Source: Massilia sp. erpn (GTDB lineage Bacteria > Pseudomonadota > Gammaproteobacteria > Burkholderiales > Burkholderiaceae_D). From it: a stretch of 64,000 nucleotides of DNA. Shown here piece by piece: positions 34,244-43,663 of the stretch. The stretch is taken from assembly GCF_024400215.1 (NCBI RefSeq), contig NZ_CP053748.1, positions 2,418,001-2,482,000 of the forward strand, read 5' to 3'. The notes under the pieces are model-generated. The model was not told the DNA's origin. It made no database searches and saw nothing but the letters and a program-made list of their open reading frames with translations. The number at the start of each line of letters is the position of its first letter. The stretch's first letter is position 1. The translations under genes were made by a program, and so were the position numbers.

Positions 34244-35542
34244 ATGGCCAGCAAAGCAAGCAGCATCGACCTCTTTACCTTCCACACGCCGCAAATGCGC
34301 GCCTTCCATCTGACCTGGATGGCCTTCTTCATCTGCTTCTTCGCGTGGTTTGCCTGCGCGCCGCTGATGCCCGTCATCAAAGGCGAATTCGGGCTGACGC
34401 CGGCGCAGATCGCCAATATCAATATCGCCGCCGTCGCCATCACCATCGTGGTACGCCTGCTGGTCGGCCCGCTGTGCGACCGTTATGGCCCGCGCAAAAC
34501 CTATACCGGCTTGCTGCTGCTGGGTTCCATCCCGGTGCTGGGCGTGGCGGCGGCGCAGACCTATGAAGGCTTTCTCTTCTTCCGCCTGCTGATCGGCGCG
34601 GTGGGCGCCAGCTTCGTCATCACCCAGTACCACACCTCGGTGATGTTCGCGCCGCGCATCGTCGGCACCGCCAACGCGGCGGCAGCGGGATGGGGCAACG
34701 CGGGCGGCGGCGTGGCGCAGGCGCTGATGCCGCTGCTGATGGCGGCCGTGGTCATGCTGGGCGTGAACGAGACCATGGGCTGGCGCGCCGCGCTGATCGT
34801 GCCGGGCGTGCTGATGCTGGTCATGGCCTTCGTCTATTACCGCTTTACGCAGGACTGCCCGGAAGGAAATTACGCGGAACTGCGCGCTGCCGGCGTGGAG
34901 CTGGAAAGCGGCAAGAAGGGCGGCTGGGCCAGTTTCCGTCTGGCCGCATCGAACTATCGTGTGTGGCTGCTGTTCGTGACTTATGGCGCCTGCTTTGGCG
35001 TGGAAATCTTCATCCACAACATCGCCGCTATCTACTACGTCGATCACTTCAAGCTGTCCCTGAAAGAGGCGGGCATGGCGGCGGGCAGCTTCGGCCTGCT
35101 GGCGCTGTTCGCGCGCGCTCTTGGCGGCTGGCTGTCGGACAAGGCCGCCCTGCGCGGCAGCCTGAATAGCCGCGTCACCCTGCTGTTCGTGATGATGATC
35201 GGCGAAGGTGCGGGCTTGCTGTGGTTCTCGCATGCGGAGAGCGTGGCCTTTGCCGTGATCGCCATGCTGATCTTCGGCCTGTTCACCCATATGGCTTGCG
35301 GTGCCACATACGCGCTGGTGCCTTTCGTGGACAAGCGTGCCCTGGGCGGCGTGGCCGGCATCATCGGCGCGGGCGGCAATGTGGGCGCGGTGGCTGCGGG
35401 CTTCCTGATGAAAGGCCTGGGCGATACCCAGCAAACACTGAGCATACTCGGCCTGCTGGTTGCCGCCTCGGCCCTGTGTGCGATCGCCGCCCGCTTCGGT
35501 GCGGCAGCGGAAGAACCGGCCATCGCCAAGGCCGCAGCTTAA
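34244..35542 (+). CDS. Nitrate/nitrite transporter, NarK/NasA-type MFS protein
   Basis: Major-facilitator protein of 432 residues with 12 helices, of the nitrate-nitrite porter family. After a short cytosolic segment, FHLTWMAFFICFFAWFACAP (near 21-40) forms helix 1 with a conserved arginine region between helices 2 and 3 (RLLVGPLCDRYGPRKTY). Nitrate signature-like glycine-rich stretches GWGNAGGGVAQALMP (near 149) and GIIGAGGNVGAVAAGFL (near 373) are both present. The start at 34244 follows AGGGA; the longer frame crosses the leader terminator. It is the first gene of the reductase operon and imports the substrate. Confidence 0.92.
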   Translation: MASKASSIDLFTFHTPQMRAFHLTWMAFFICFFAWFACAPLMPVIKGEFGLTPAQIANINIAAVAITIVVRLLVGPLCDRYGPRKTYTGLLLLGSIPVLGVAAAQTYEGFLFFRLLIGAVGASFVITQYHTSVMFAPRIVGTANAAAAGWGNAGGGVAQALMPLLMAAVVMLGVNETMGWRAALIVPGVLMLVMAFVYYRFTQDCPEGNYAELRAAGVELESGKKGGWASFRLAASNYRVWLLFVTYGACFGVEIFIHNIAAIYYVDHFKLSLKEAGMAAGSFGLLALFARALGGWLSDKAALRGSLNSRVTLLFVMMIGEGAGLLWFSHAESVAFAVIAMLIFGLFTHMACGATYALVPFVDKRALGGVAGIIGAGGNVGAVAAGFLMKGLGDTQQTLSILGLLVAASALCAIAARFGAAAEEPAIAKAAA

Positions 35543-35552
35543 GGAGAATGGA

Positions 35553-38078
35553 ATGAAAATCGTCGTCATCGGCCATGGCATGGTCGGCCACAAATTCCTG
35601 GAATGCCTGGCGGATAGCGGTGCACAGCAGTTGGACGTGACGGTGTTGTGTGAGGAACCGCGTCCGGCTTATGACCGCGTGCATTTGTCCGAGTTCTTTG
35701 CCGGGAAAAGCGCCGAGGATCTGTCGCTGGTCAAACCCGGTTTCTTCGAACGCAAGGACATGGTGCTCAAGCTGAATGCGCGTGCCGTGGCCGTGGACCG
35801 CGAAGCCAGGACGGTGACGACGAACGGCGGCGAAACGCTGGCTTACGACAAGCTGGTCTTCGCCACCGGCTCCTTCCCCTTCGTGCCGCCGCTGCCGGGC
35901 AAGGAACGCAGGGACTGCTTCGTCTACCGCACCATCGAGGATCTGGAAGCGATGCTGGAATGCGGCCAGCGCTCGCGCAGCGGCGTGGTGATCGGCGGCG
36001 GCCTGCTTGGCCTGGAATGCGCCAAGGCCTTGCGCGATATGCGGCTGGAAACCCATGTGGTGGAATTCGCGCCGCGCCTGATGGCGGTGCAGGTGGACGA
36101 TGGCGGCGGCCGCATCCTGCGCAGCCGCATCGAGGAACTGGGCGTAACCGTCCATACCGGCAAGAACACGCTGGAGATTGTCGATGGCGAGAACGGCACG
36201 CACCGCATGAACTTCGCCGATGGCAGCCATCTCGACACCGATATGATCGTTTTCTCGGCGGGCATCCGCCCGCGCGACTATCTGGCCCGCGAATGCGGCC
36301 TGCAGATCGGCGCGCGCGGTGGCATCGCCATCGATGACGCTTGTCTGACTTCCGATCCGGATGTGTATGCGATTGGTGAGTGCGCGCAGTGGAGTGGCCA
36401 GGTCTTTGGCCTGGTCGCTCCCGGTTACGATATGGCGCGCGTGGCGGCGCGGCATATCGCCGGCCAGCAGGCGGTTTTTGCTGGCGCCGATATGAGCACC
36501 AAATTGAAGCTGATGGGCGTGGATGTGGCCAGCATCGGCGACCCGCACGGCAAGCACGAAGGCTGCCGTAGCTACCAGTTCACCGACGAGCGCAAGCAGG
36601 TGTACAAGAAGATCGTCGTCTCCGACTGCGGCAAATACCTGCTGGGCGGCGTGCTGGTGGGCGATGCGGGCGAATACGGCTCGCTGCTGCAAATGATGCT
36701 GAACAAGATCGAGCTGCCGGAAGCGCCTGAATTCCTGATCCTGCCGCAATCCGACGGCAAGGCCAAGCCGGGCCTGGGTGTGGAAGCTTTGCCCGCCGCC
36801 GCGCAAATCTGCTCCTGCAACGATGTGTCGAAAGGCGCGCTGTGCGAGGCGGTGGCGGGCGGCGCCACCAGCATCGGCGCGCTGAAGAAATGCACCGGTG
36901 CCGGCACGTCCTGCGGCGGCTGCGTGCCGCTGGTGACGCAGATCATGAAGGCTGAGATGAAGAAGCTGGGCATGGATGTGAACAACCACGTCTGCGAGCA
37001 CTTCGCCTATTCGCGCCAGGAGCTGTTCCACCTGATCCGCGTCGGCCAGATCAAGACTTTCGATGCGCTGCTGGCCCAGCATGGCAAGGGCCTGGGCTGC
37101 GATATCTGCAAGCCACTGGCCGCTTCCATCCTGGCCACCTGCTGGAACGATTTCGTGCTGAAGAAGGAACACGCCAGTCTGCAGGATTCGAACGACTACT
37201 TTCTTGGCAATATCCAGAAGGACGGCACCTATTCCGTTGTGCCTCGCATGCCCGGCGGCGAAGTCACGGCCGATGGCTTGATCGCGGTCGGCATGGTCGC
37301 CAAGAAGTACGGCCTGTACACCAAGATCACCGGCGGCCAGCGTGTCGATCTGTTCGGCGCGCGCGTCGATCAGTTGCCCTCGATCTGGGAAGAGCTGATC
37401 GCGGCGGGCTTTGAAACCGGCCACGCCTATGGAAAATCGCTGCGCACCGTGAAATCCTGCGTCGGCTCGACCTGGTGCCGTTACGGCGTGGACGACAGCG
37501 TGGGCCTGGCGATCGAGCTGGAAAACCGCTACAAGGGCCTGCGCACGCCGCACAAGATCAAGTTCGGCGTATCCGGCTGCACGCGCGAATGCGCCGAGGC
37601 GCAGGGCAAGGACGTCGGCATCATCGCCACCGAAAAAGGCTGGAACCTTTACGTTTGCGGCAACGGCGGCATGAAGCCACGCCACGCCGAGCTGTTCGCC
37701 GCCGACCTGGATAAGGCTACGCTGGTGCGCTATATCGACCGCTTCCTGATGTTCTACAGCCGCACCGCCGACCGCCTGCAGCGCACCAGCACCTGGCGCG
37801 AGAATCTGGAAGGCGGGCTGGATTATCTGAAGTCCGTGGTCATCGGCGACAAGCTGGGCATCGTCGCCGAGATGGAAGCCGATATGCAGCGCGTGGTCGA
37901 TACCTATGCCTGCGAATGGAAAGAAGCCGTCACCAATCCCGAAACGCGCCAGCGCTTCCGCCACTTCGTCAACAGCGAGGAAAAAGACAATAACGTGGTC
38001 TTCATGGAGGAGCGCGGCCAGATCCGTCCCGCCACCATCGAAGAGCGCAAACGCATCCCGATCATGAAGCAGGCTTGA
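35553..38078 (+). CDS. nirB: Nitrite reductase [NAD(P)H] large subunit
   Basis: Assimilatory siroheme nitrite reductase large subunit, 841 residues, reducing nitrite to ammonium in the cytosol. An FAD/NAD-binding pyridine-nucleotide-disulfide module fills about 1-300 (GxG start VVIGHGMVG, and VVIGGGLLGLECAKAL near 147). A BFD-like [2Fe-2S] domain follows near 420-475 (CSCNDVSKG...CGGC). The siroheme/[4Fe-4S] half has SCVGSTWCRYG (near 635-645) and GCTRECAEAQ (near 675-685), giving the four Cys ligands. AAGGAG precedes the start, which is 10 bp after the transporter stop. nirD follows. Confidence 0.96.
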   Translation: MKIVVIGHGMVGHKFLECLADSGAQQLDVTVLCEEPRPAYDRVHLSEFFAGKSAEDLSLVKPGFFERKDMVLKLNARAVAVDREARTVTTNGGETLAYDKLVFATGSFPFVPPLPGKERRDCFVYRTIEDLEAMLECGQRSRSGVVIGGGLLGLECAKALRDMRLETHVVEFAPRLMAVQVDDGGGRILRSRIEELGVTVHTGKNTLEIVDGENGTHRMNFADGSHLDTDMIVFSAGIRPRDYLARECGLQIGARGGIAIDDACLTSDPDVYAIGECAQWSGQVFGLVAPGYDMARVAARHIAGQQAVFAGADMSTKLKLMGVDVASIGDPHGKHEGCRSYQFTDERKQVYKKIVVSDCGKYLLGGVLVGDAGEYGSLLQMMLNKIELPEAPEFLILPQSDGKAKPGLGVEALPAAAQICSCNDVSKGALCEAVAGGATSIGALKKCTGAGTSCGGCVPLVTQIMKAEMKKLGMDVNNHVCEHFAYSRQELFHLIRVGQIKTFDALLAQHGKGLGCDICKPLAASILATCWNDFVLKKEHASLQDSNDYFLGNIQKDGTYSVVPRMPGGEVTADGLIAVGMVAKKYGLYTKITGGQRVDLFGARVDQLPSIWEELIAAGFETGHAYGKSLRTVKSCVGSTWCRYGVDDSVGLAIELENRYKGLRTPHKIKFGVSGCTRECAEAQGKDVGIIATEKGWNLYVCGNGGMKPRHAELFAADLDKATLVRYIDRFLMFYSRTADRLQRTSTWRENLEGGLDYLKSVVIGDKLGIVAEMEADMQRVVDTYACEWKEAVTNPETRQRFRHFVNSEEKDNNVVFMEERGQIRPATIEERKRIPIMKQA

Positions 38079-38102
38079 ACTGTCCCATAAAAGGAGAACG
38101 AT

Positions 38103-38453
38103 ATGCACCGCGATACCCAACCCGGAACCTGGACTGCCGTCTGCGCAGTGGAAGATATTGTGCCGAACACCGGCGTTTGCGCTCTGCTGCAAGGAGAGCA
38201 GGTGGCTGTGTTCCGCCTGAATGCCAGCGGCGAGCAGCGCGTTTTCGCCATCGGCAATTACGATCCGAATTCCGATGCGGCCGTGCTGTCGCGTGGCTTG
38301 ATCGGCAATCTGGGAGAGCGCATCGTGGTTGCCTCGCCCATCTATAAACATCACTTCGACCTGCAGACCGGCGAATGCGTGGAAGCGCCCGAGCATTCGG
38401 TGCCGACCTATCCGGCCCGCATCGATGGCGGAAAGGTCTGGGTCGGCGCATGA
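38103..38453 (+). CDS. nirD: Nitrite reductase [NAD(P)H] small subunit
   Basis: Rieske-like-fold small subunit of 116 residues. The fold is present (WTAVCAVEDIVPNTGVCALL, later YKHHFDLQTGECVEAPE), but the cysteine-histidine pairs that bind a cluster in true Rieske proteins are absent, as is normal for NirD. AAGGAG lies upstream of the ATG. Its stop overlaps the next ATG. Confidence 0.93.
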   Translation: MHRDTQPGTWTAVCAVEDIVPNTGVCALLQGEQVAVFRLNASGEQRVFAIGNYDPNSDAAVLSRGLIGNLGERIVVASPIYKHHFDLQTGECVEAPEHSVPTYPARIDGGKVWVGA

Positions 38454-39664
38454 AACCCGCGCTGGTGGTGGTGGGCAACGGCATGGCCGGCATGCGCACG
38501 GTGGAGGAACTGCTGAAGTTCGATCCGCGGCACTACGACATTACCGTGTTCGGCGCGGAACCGCATGGCAATTACAACCGCATCCTGCTGTCGCCCGTGC
38601 TGGCGGGCGAAAAGACGGTGGACGACATCATGCTCAATACCCGCGAATGGTACGAGCACCACGGCATCACTCTGCATGCCGGCGATCCGGTCGAGCGCAT
38701 CGACCGCAAGCGCCGCGTGGTGCGTGCGCGTTCCGGACGCGAAGTGCATTACGACCGCCTGCTGCTGGCCACCGGCTCCCGGCCTTTCATCATCCCGGTC
38801 CCGGGCCACCAGCTGCCGGGCGTGATCGCCTTCCGCGATATCCAGGACGTGGAAGCCATGCTGGAAGCGGCGCGCAATCATCGCCACGCCGTTGTCATCG
38901 GTGGCGGCTTGCTGGGACTGGAGGCGGCCAACGGCCTGCAGCGCCAGGGCATGGACGTGACCGTGGTGCATGTGACCGACGCACTGATGAACCAGCAGCT
39001 CGACAAGCCCGCCGCCCAGCTGCTGCAAAGGGCGCTGGAAGGGAAGGGGTTGCGCTTCATGCTGGAAGCGCAGACCAGCGAGATCGTGGGCGAGGGCCGG
39101 GTACGCGCCGTGCGCTTCAAGGATGGCAGCGAAATTCCAGCCGATCTGGTGGTGATGGCGGCGGGCGTGCGTCCGAATATTGCGCTGGCCCAGCAATGCG
39201 GTCTGCACTGCGAACGCGCCATCGTGGTGGACGATACCTTGCAGACCTATGACCCGCGCGTGTATGCCGTGGGCGAATGCGTGCAGCACCGCAGCGCCAC
39301 TTTCGGTCTGGTCGCGCCGATCTGGGAACAGGCGCGTGTCTGCGCCGCCCATCTGGCTGGAGCGGGGCACCGCCGCTATGTGCAGCAGGCGTGCGCCACG
39401 CGGCTGAAAGTCACCGGCGTCGATCTGTATTCGGTGGGCGACTTCATCGGCGGTGAGGACAGCGAGGACCTGGTGCTGCGCGATGCCCGGCGCGGCGTCT
39501 ACAAGCGCCTGGTCCTGCGCGGCAACCGCATTGCGGGCGCGGTGCTGTACGGCGACGTGCAGGATGGCCCCTGGTATTTCGATCTGATCCAGAAACGCAC
39601 CGATATCTCTTCGATGCGCAGCCACTTATTGTTTGGCCAGGCGCTGTGCGCCCAGGCTGCGTGA
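38450..39664 (+). CDS. FAD-dependent NAD(P)H oxidoreductase, likely electron donor of nitrate reductase
   Basis: Pyridine-nucleotide-disulfide oxidoreductase of 404 residues, similar to the N-terminal flavin module of NirB. It has an FAD motif VVVGNGMAGMRTVEELL (near 6-22), an NAD motif VVIGGGLLGLEAANGL (near 146-161) and an FAD-binding GECVQHRSATFGLVAPI segment near 278. There is no iron-sulfur domain. In Klebsiella-type systems a related flavoprotein passes electrons to the nitrate reductase, and its position between nirD and the reductase gene supports that role. It overlaps nirD by 4 bp. Confidence 0.85.
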   Translation: MKPALVVVGNGMAGMRTVEELLKFDPRHYDITVFGAEPHGNYNRILLSPVLAGEKTVDDIMLNTREWYEHHGITLHAGDPVERIDRKRRVVRARSGREVHYDRLLLATGSRPFIIPVPGHQLPGVIAFRDIQDVEAMLEAARNHRHAVVIGGGLLGLEAANGLQRQGMDVTVVHVTDALMNQQLDKPAAQLLQRALEGKGLRFMLEAQTSEIVGEGRVRAVRFKDGSEIPADLVVMAAGVRPNIALAQQCGLHCERAIVVDDTLQTYDPRVYAVGECVQHRSATFGLVAPIWEQARVCAAHLAGAGHRRYVQQACATRLKVTGVDLYSVGDFIGGEDSEDLVLRDARRGVYKRLVLRGNRIAGAVLYGDVQDGPWYFDLIQKRTDISSMRSHLLFGQALCAQAA

Positions 39665-39677
39665 AGCGGGAATCATC

Positions 39678-42386
39678 GTGAACCTGTCCCAGGACCATTT
39701 GGCGGTACGCACTACATGCGCCTATTGCGGCGTGGGCTGCGGCGTGAAAGCCACACCGCGCGCCGACGGCGGTTTCGATATTGCGGGCGATGCCGATCAT
39801 CCCGCCAATGCGGGGCGCCTGTGCGTGAAGGGCTCGGCACTGGGCGAAACCATTGGCCTTGAGGGACGCTTGCTGTATCCGCAGTTGCGCGAGCAAGGCG
39901 CATTGCGCCGCGCGTCGTGGGACGAAGCACTGGGGCTGGTGGCGGATAAATGGCAGTCCATCATCGCCGAGCATGGTCCGGATGCGGTGGCCTTCTACGT
40001 ATCCGGCCAATTGCTGACGGAAGACTACTACGTCGTCAACAAGCTGATGAAAGGCTATATCGGCAGCGCCAATATCGACACCAATTCGCGGCTGTGCATG
40101 TCCTCCGCCGTGGCGGCGCACAAGCGCGCCTTTGGCGAGGATGTGGTGCCGGTTTGCTACGACGATCTGGAACTGGCCGATATGATTGTGCTGGTCGGCT
40201 CGAATGCGGCGTGGTGCCACCCCATCCTGTTCCAGCGCATCGCCCGCATCCGCGAGCAGCGGCCTGGCGTCAAGCTGGTGGTGATCGATCCGCGCCGCAC
40301 CGCGACTTGCGAGCTGGCCGACCTGCATCTGCCGGTCAAACCGGGCACCGATGTCTGGCTGTTCAACGGCCTGCTCGGCTACTTGGCCAAGCGTGGCGCG
40401 GTCGATACGGCCTTTGTGGCGGCACATACGCTGGGACTGGACGAGGCGCTGGCCGCCGCTGATCTGGAACCGGAGGCGGTGGCCAAGGCCTGCAAGCTGA
40501 ATCTGGACGATCTGCTGGACTTTTACGAATCCTTTGCCGCGACAAGGAAGGTGATTACCGGCTTTTCCATGGGCGTGAATCAATCCTCTGCCGGCACGGA
40601 CAAGGCCAACAGCATTATCAATTGCCACCTGCTGACGGGCCGCATCGGCAAGCCGGGCATGGGGCCGTTCTCCATCACCGGGCAGCCGAACGCCATGGGC
40701 GGCCGGGAAGTTGGCGGGCTGGCGAATATGCTGGCCGCCCACTTGGACATTGACAAGGTTGCGCACCGCGAAGCCGTGCAGACTTTCTGGGCCTCTCCGC
40801 GCATTGCAGATAAGCCCGGGCTGAAGGCGGTCGATCTGTTCCAGGCCATTGAAGCGGGCCGCGTCAAGGCGGTATGGATCATCGCCACCAATCCCATTGT
40901 CAGTCTGCCGGATGCGGACCAGGCACGGCGCGCCTTGCGGAAGTGCGAGCTGGTGGTGGCATCCGACATCGTGCAGGATACTGACACCAATGCCTTCGCC
41001 CACGTCCTGCTGCCCGCACTGGGCTGGGGCGAGAAGGATGGCACAGTCACCAATTCCGAGCGCCGCATTTCGCGCCAGCGCGCTTTCCTGCCGGCTCCCG
41101 GCGAAGCGCGTGCCGACTGGCGGATATTGGCGCAATTCGCGCAACGCATGGGATATGCTGGATTCGACTACGAAAGCCCGCGGCAGGTTTTCGCGGAGCA
41201 CGCGCGCTTGACGGCCTTCCGCAATACGCCGGAGCAGCTACCCCGCGTGCTGGATATCGGTGGCCTGGCCAAGCTCGATGCCGCTGCTTACGATGCCCTG
41301 GAGCCTGTGCAATGGCCGTTGACCGCAGCGGGCGAAGCGCAACAAGCCAGTGCAAGGCTGTTTGGCGACGGCCGCTTTTCGCATCCCGACGGCCGCGCGC
41401 GTTTCGTCGCCACCGTGCCGCGTCTTCCCGTCAACGGACGCGATGAGGATTTTCCCTTTGCGCTGAACACGGGCCGCGTGCGCGACCAGTGGCACACGAT
41501 GACGCGCACCGGCCGCGCGCCGAAACTGTCCGAGCATATTCCCGAATCCTTCGTCGATATGCACCCGCAGGATGCCTTGCTGAGCGGCGTGCGCGAAGGC
41601 GAACTGGCGCGCATCACGACGCAGTGGGGCGCCATGGTGGCGCGGGTTCAGCACGGCGGCGGCATTGCGCGCGGCAGTGTCTTTATTCCTATCCACTGGA
41701 ATGGACAGACCGCATCCGATGCCCGCGTCGGCGCACTGGTGAATCCGGCCGTATGCCCGGTTTCCGGTGAACCGGAATTCAAGCACACGCCGGTGCGCGT
41801 CGAACGCTTCCCCGTGAAATGGCATGGCTTCATCCTGAGCCGTGCCGATGTAAATCTGGATAGCGTGGCGCATTGGACGCGCGCCCAGGGCAGGGGCTTT
41901 GCGCGCTACGAGCTGGCTGGCCGCAATATCATCGAAGATTTCGGCCTGTGGGCCAGGTCCTTGCTTGGTGTGGAAAGAGAAGATGCCGACTGGCTGGAAT
42001 ACGCCGACCGCAGCGAAGGCATGTACCGCGCCGTGCATATGGTTGAGGACCGCATCGAGCAATGCATCTTTGTCTCGTCGCGTCCCGACCTACCTGCGCG
42101 CAGCTGGCTGGCGGGCTTGTTCGGTAAGCAGATGCTGGACGATGCCGACCGCGCCGGCCTGCTCGCTGGCCGCGCCATCGCGCAGGGAGAAGATGCCGGC
42201 CCCACCGTTTGCTCCTGCTTCGGCGTGGGCCGCAATACGATTTGCGGCGCGATCCGCGAGAAGGATTTGAAATCGGTGGCGCAAGTCACGGCTTGCGTGA
42301 AGGCCGGCGGCAACTGCGGTTCCTGTGTACCGGAGCTGAAAAAACTGCTGGCCGAAACCCTGGCCGAAGCCGCCGCCGAATCCTGA
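39678..42386 (+). CDS. nasA: Assimilatory nitrate reductase catalytic subunit
   Basis: Cytosolic molybdopterin enzyme of 902 residues, reducing nitrate to nitrite. The N-terminal [4Fe-4S] ligands are Cys14, Cys17, Cys21 (CAYCGVGC) and Cys49 (LCVKG). Cys140 in SRLCMSS is the expected molybdenum ligand. The dinucleotide-binding domain fills about 590-720, and a BFD-like [2Fe-2S] domain ends the chain (CSCFGVG...CGSCVPELKKLL, near 850-895), as in NasA-type reductases that accept electrons from a flavoprotein. The GTG start at 39678 with GCGGGA upstream is chosen because the only in-frame ATG lies inside the previous gene. Confidence 0.94.
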   Translation: MNLSQDHLAVRTTCAYCGVGCGVKATPRADGGFDIAGDADHPANAGRLCVKGSALGETIGLEGRLLYPQLREQGALRRASWDEALGLVADKWQSIIAEHGPDAVAFYVSGQLLTEDYYVVNKLMKGYIGSANIDTNSRLCMSSAVAAHKRAFGEDVVPVCYDDLELADMIVLVGSNAAWCHPILFQRIARIREQRPGVKLVVIDPRRTATCELADLHLPVKPGTDVWLFNGLLGYLAKRGAVDTAFVAAHTLGLDEALAAADLEPEAVAKACKLNLDDLLDFYESFAATRKVITGFSMGVNQSSAGTDKANSIINCHLLTGRIGKPGMGPFSITGQPNAMGGREVGGLANMLAAHLDIDKVAHREAVQTFWASPRIADKPGLKAVDLFQAIEAGRVKAVWIIATNPIVSLPDADQARRALRKCELVVASDIVQDTDTNAFAHVLLPALGWGEKDGTVTNSERRISRQRAFLPAPGEARADWRILAQFAQRMGYAGFDYESPRQVFAEHARLTAFRNTPEQLPRVLDIGGLAKLDAAAYDALEPVQWPLTAAGEAQQASARLFGDGRFSHPDGRARFVATVPRLPVNGRDEDFPFALNTGRVRDQWHTMTRTGRAPKLSEHIPESFVDMHPQDALLSGVREGELARITTQWGAMVARVQHGGGIARGSVFIPIHWNGQTASDARVGALVNPAVCPVSGEPEFKHTPVRVERFPVKWHGFILSRADVNLDSVAHWTRAQGRGFARYELAGRNIIEDFGLWARSLLGVEREDADWLEYADRSEGMYRAVHMVEDRIEQCIFVSSRPDLPARSWLAGLFGKQMLDDADRAGLLAGRAIAQGEDAGPTVCSCFGVGRNTICGAIREKDLKSVAQVTACVKAGGNCGSCVPELKKLLAETLAEAAAES

Positions 42387-42392
42387 TGCGGC

Positions 42393-43553
42393 TTAAGCCT
42401 TGGCCGCCTTGCGCTCGCGCCACGCCTCCCATGCTGCGCTGAGCAGGAAGATCGCGCAGCCGCCGAACAGCACGCCGGGCAAGGCGTTGATGCCCACGTT
42501 CTGCATCAGCGCACCGGTGAGCAGCGGTCCGCCGGCGCTGGCCGCGCCCCAACCCACATTCACCAGCGCGCTGGCCGTGGTCAATGCGCCGCCGCTGAAA
42601 CGCTCGCCGCAGGCGACCAGCGCCAGCATATAAATGGCGCCCGCCGCCGCGCCCAGCACCACCAGCACCGTCCACCACAGCCAGGGATGGCGCGCCGCCA
42701 GCGGCAGCAAGGGCAGCAGCAGGCAGACAGCAATGCCGCAAGCCACATGCACGCGCCAGCGGCCGAAATGGTCGGCCAGCCAGCCCATGGCGAATTGCAG
42801 CACGGTGTCGCCCACCAGCACCACGGTGGCCGAAAGCAGCGCCAGCTCCATGACTATGCCCTGACGCATCGCATACACCGGCAGGAAGCTCAGGATCAAC
42901 GTATCGAACAGTGCGAAGAAAGCCGCGCCCAGCAAGATCATCGGCATTTTCGGCAGCACGCTTTGCCAGCGGCTGTGCTCTTCCTCTTCCTCATCGGCGG
43001 CGGGATTGTCGCCGTTCAGCAGTGCCAGTCCCGGCAAGGCGCCGAGGAAGAGCAGGCCGCAGGCAGCGAAGCTATAAGTGATCTTGCCCTGCACCGCCGC
43101 CACCAGCGCGGGGCCGGTCAGCTGGAACAGCGTGAAACTGGTGGCATAAATCGCCACCACGCGGCCCCGCGAATTGTCGGGCGCGATGCGGTTGACCCAC
43201 GCTTCGCCCAGTGTGAACAGCACGCCCATCACGCCGCCGAAGAGAAAGCGCAGCACGCTCCAGGCATAGATATTGTCGGTGACCTGCATCAGCGCCGTCG
43301 TCAGCGCGGCAACCCAGACCGACGCGATCATCATGCGGCGCGGCCCGAAGCGGGCCACCCAGCCCGTCACGAAAGGCGCCGAGGCAAGAATGCCGAGCGC
43401 ACTGATGGCCGTGACGATGCCGATGACATGCGTGCCGGCGCCGCGCTGGTCCAGCGTCAAGGCGGTAAGAGGAATCGTGGCGCCCAATCCGAGGCCGACC
43501 ACGCCGATGCTGATAACAAGGGCGAAAAATTCACGCCATGGCAGATTCTTCAT
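42393..43553 (-). CDS. MFS transporter (YcaD-like)
   Basis: Major-facilitator protein of 386 residues with 12 predicted helices. Loop 2-3 carries the MFS-type GWVARFGPRRMM motif (near 64-75), and the acidic central loop (ADEEEEEHSRW, near 190) splits the two halves. It is convergent with the nitrate reductase gene (6 bp between stops) and divergent from the polyamine operon, so neither context assigns a substrate. Confidence 0.82.
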   Translation of the reverse strand: MKNLPWREFFALVISIGVVGLGLGATIPLTALTLDQRGAGTHVIGIVTAISALGILASAPFVTGWVARFGPRRMMIASVWVAALTTALMQVTDNIYAWSVLRFLFGGVMGVLFTLGEAWVNRIAPDNSRGRVVAIYATSFTLFQLTGPALVAAVQGKITYSFAACGLLFLGALPGLALLNGDNPAADEEEEEHSRWQSVLPKMPMILLGAAFFALFDTLILSFLPVYAMRQGIVMELALLSATVVLVGDTVLQFAMGWLADHFGRWRVHVACGIAVCLLLPLLPLAARHPWLWWTVLVVLGAAAGAIYMLALVACGERFSGGALTTASALVNVGWGAASAGGPLLTGALMQNVGINALPGVLFGGCAIFLLSAAWEAWRERKAAKA

Positions 43554-43663
43554 GGCGCTGTTGGGAATAGGTGCATTGGAAGGTGATACGGTTTAACAGT
43601 AAGCCAATGATAGTCGAAATTGTGATAAATTGACTTAAACACCCTTTAGCAAGGTGGATATTC

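Noticed and set aside
35361..38396. A 1011-codon open frame on the minus strand opposite nirB
   Set aside because: It mirrors nirB codon structure in GC-rich DNA, is rich in His/Gln/Ala/Asp with no recognisable domain, and nirB with nirD is unambiguous.
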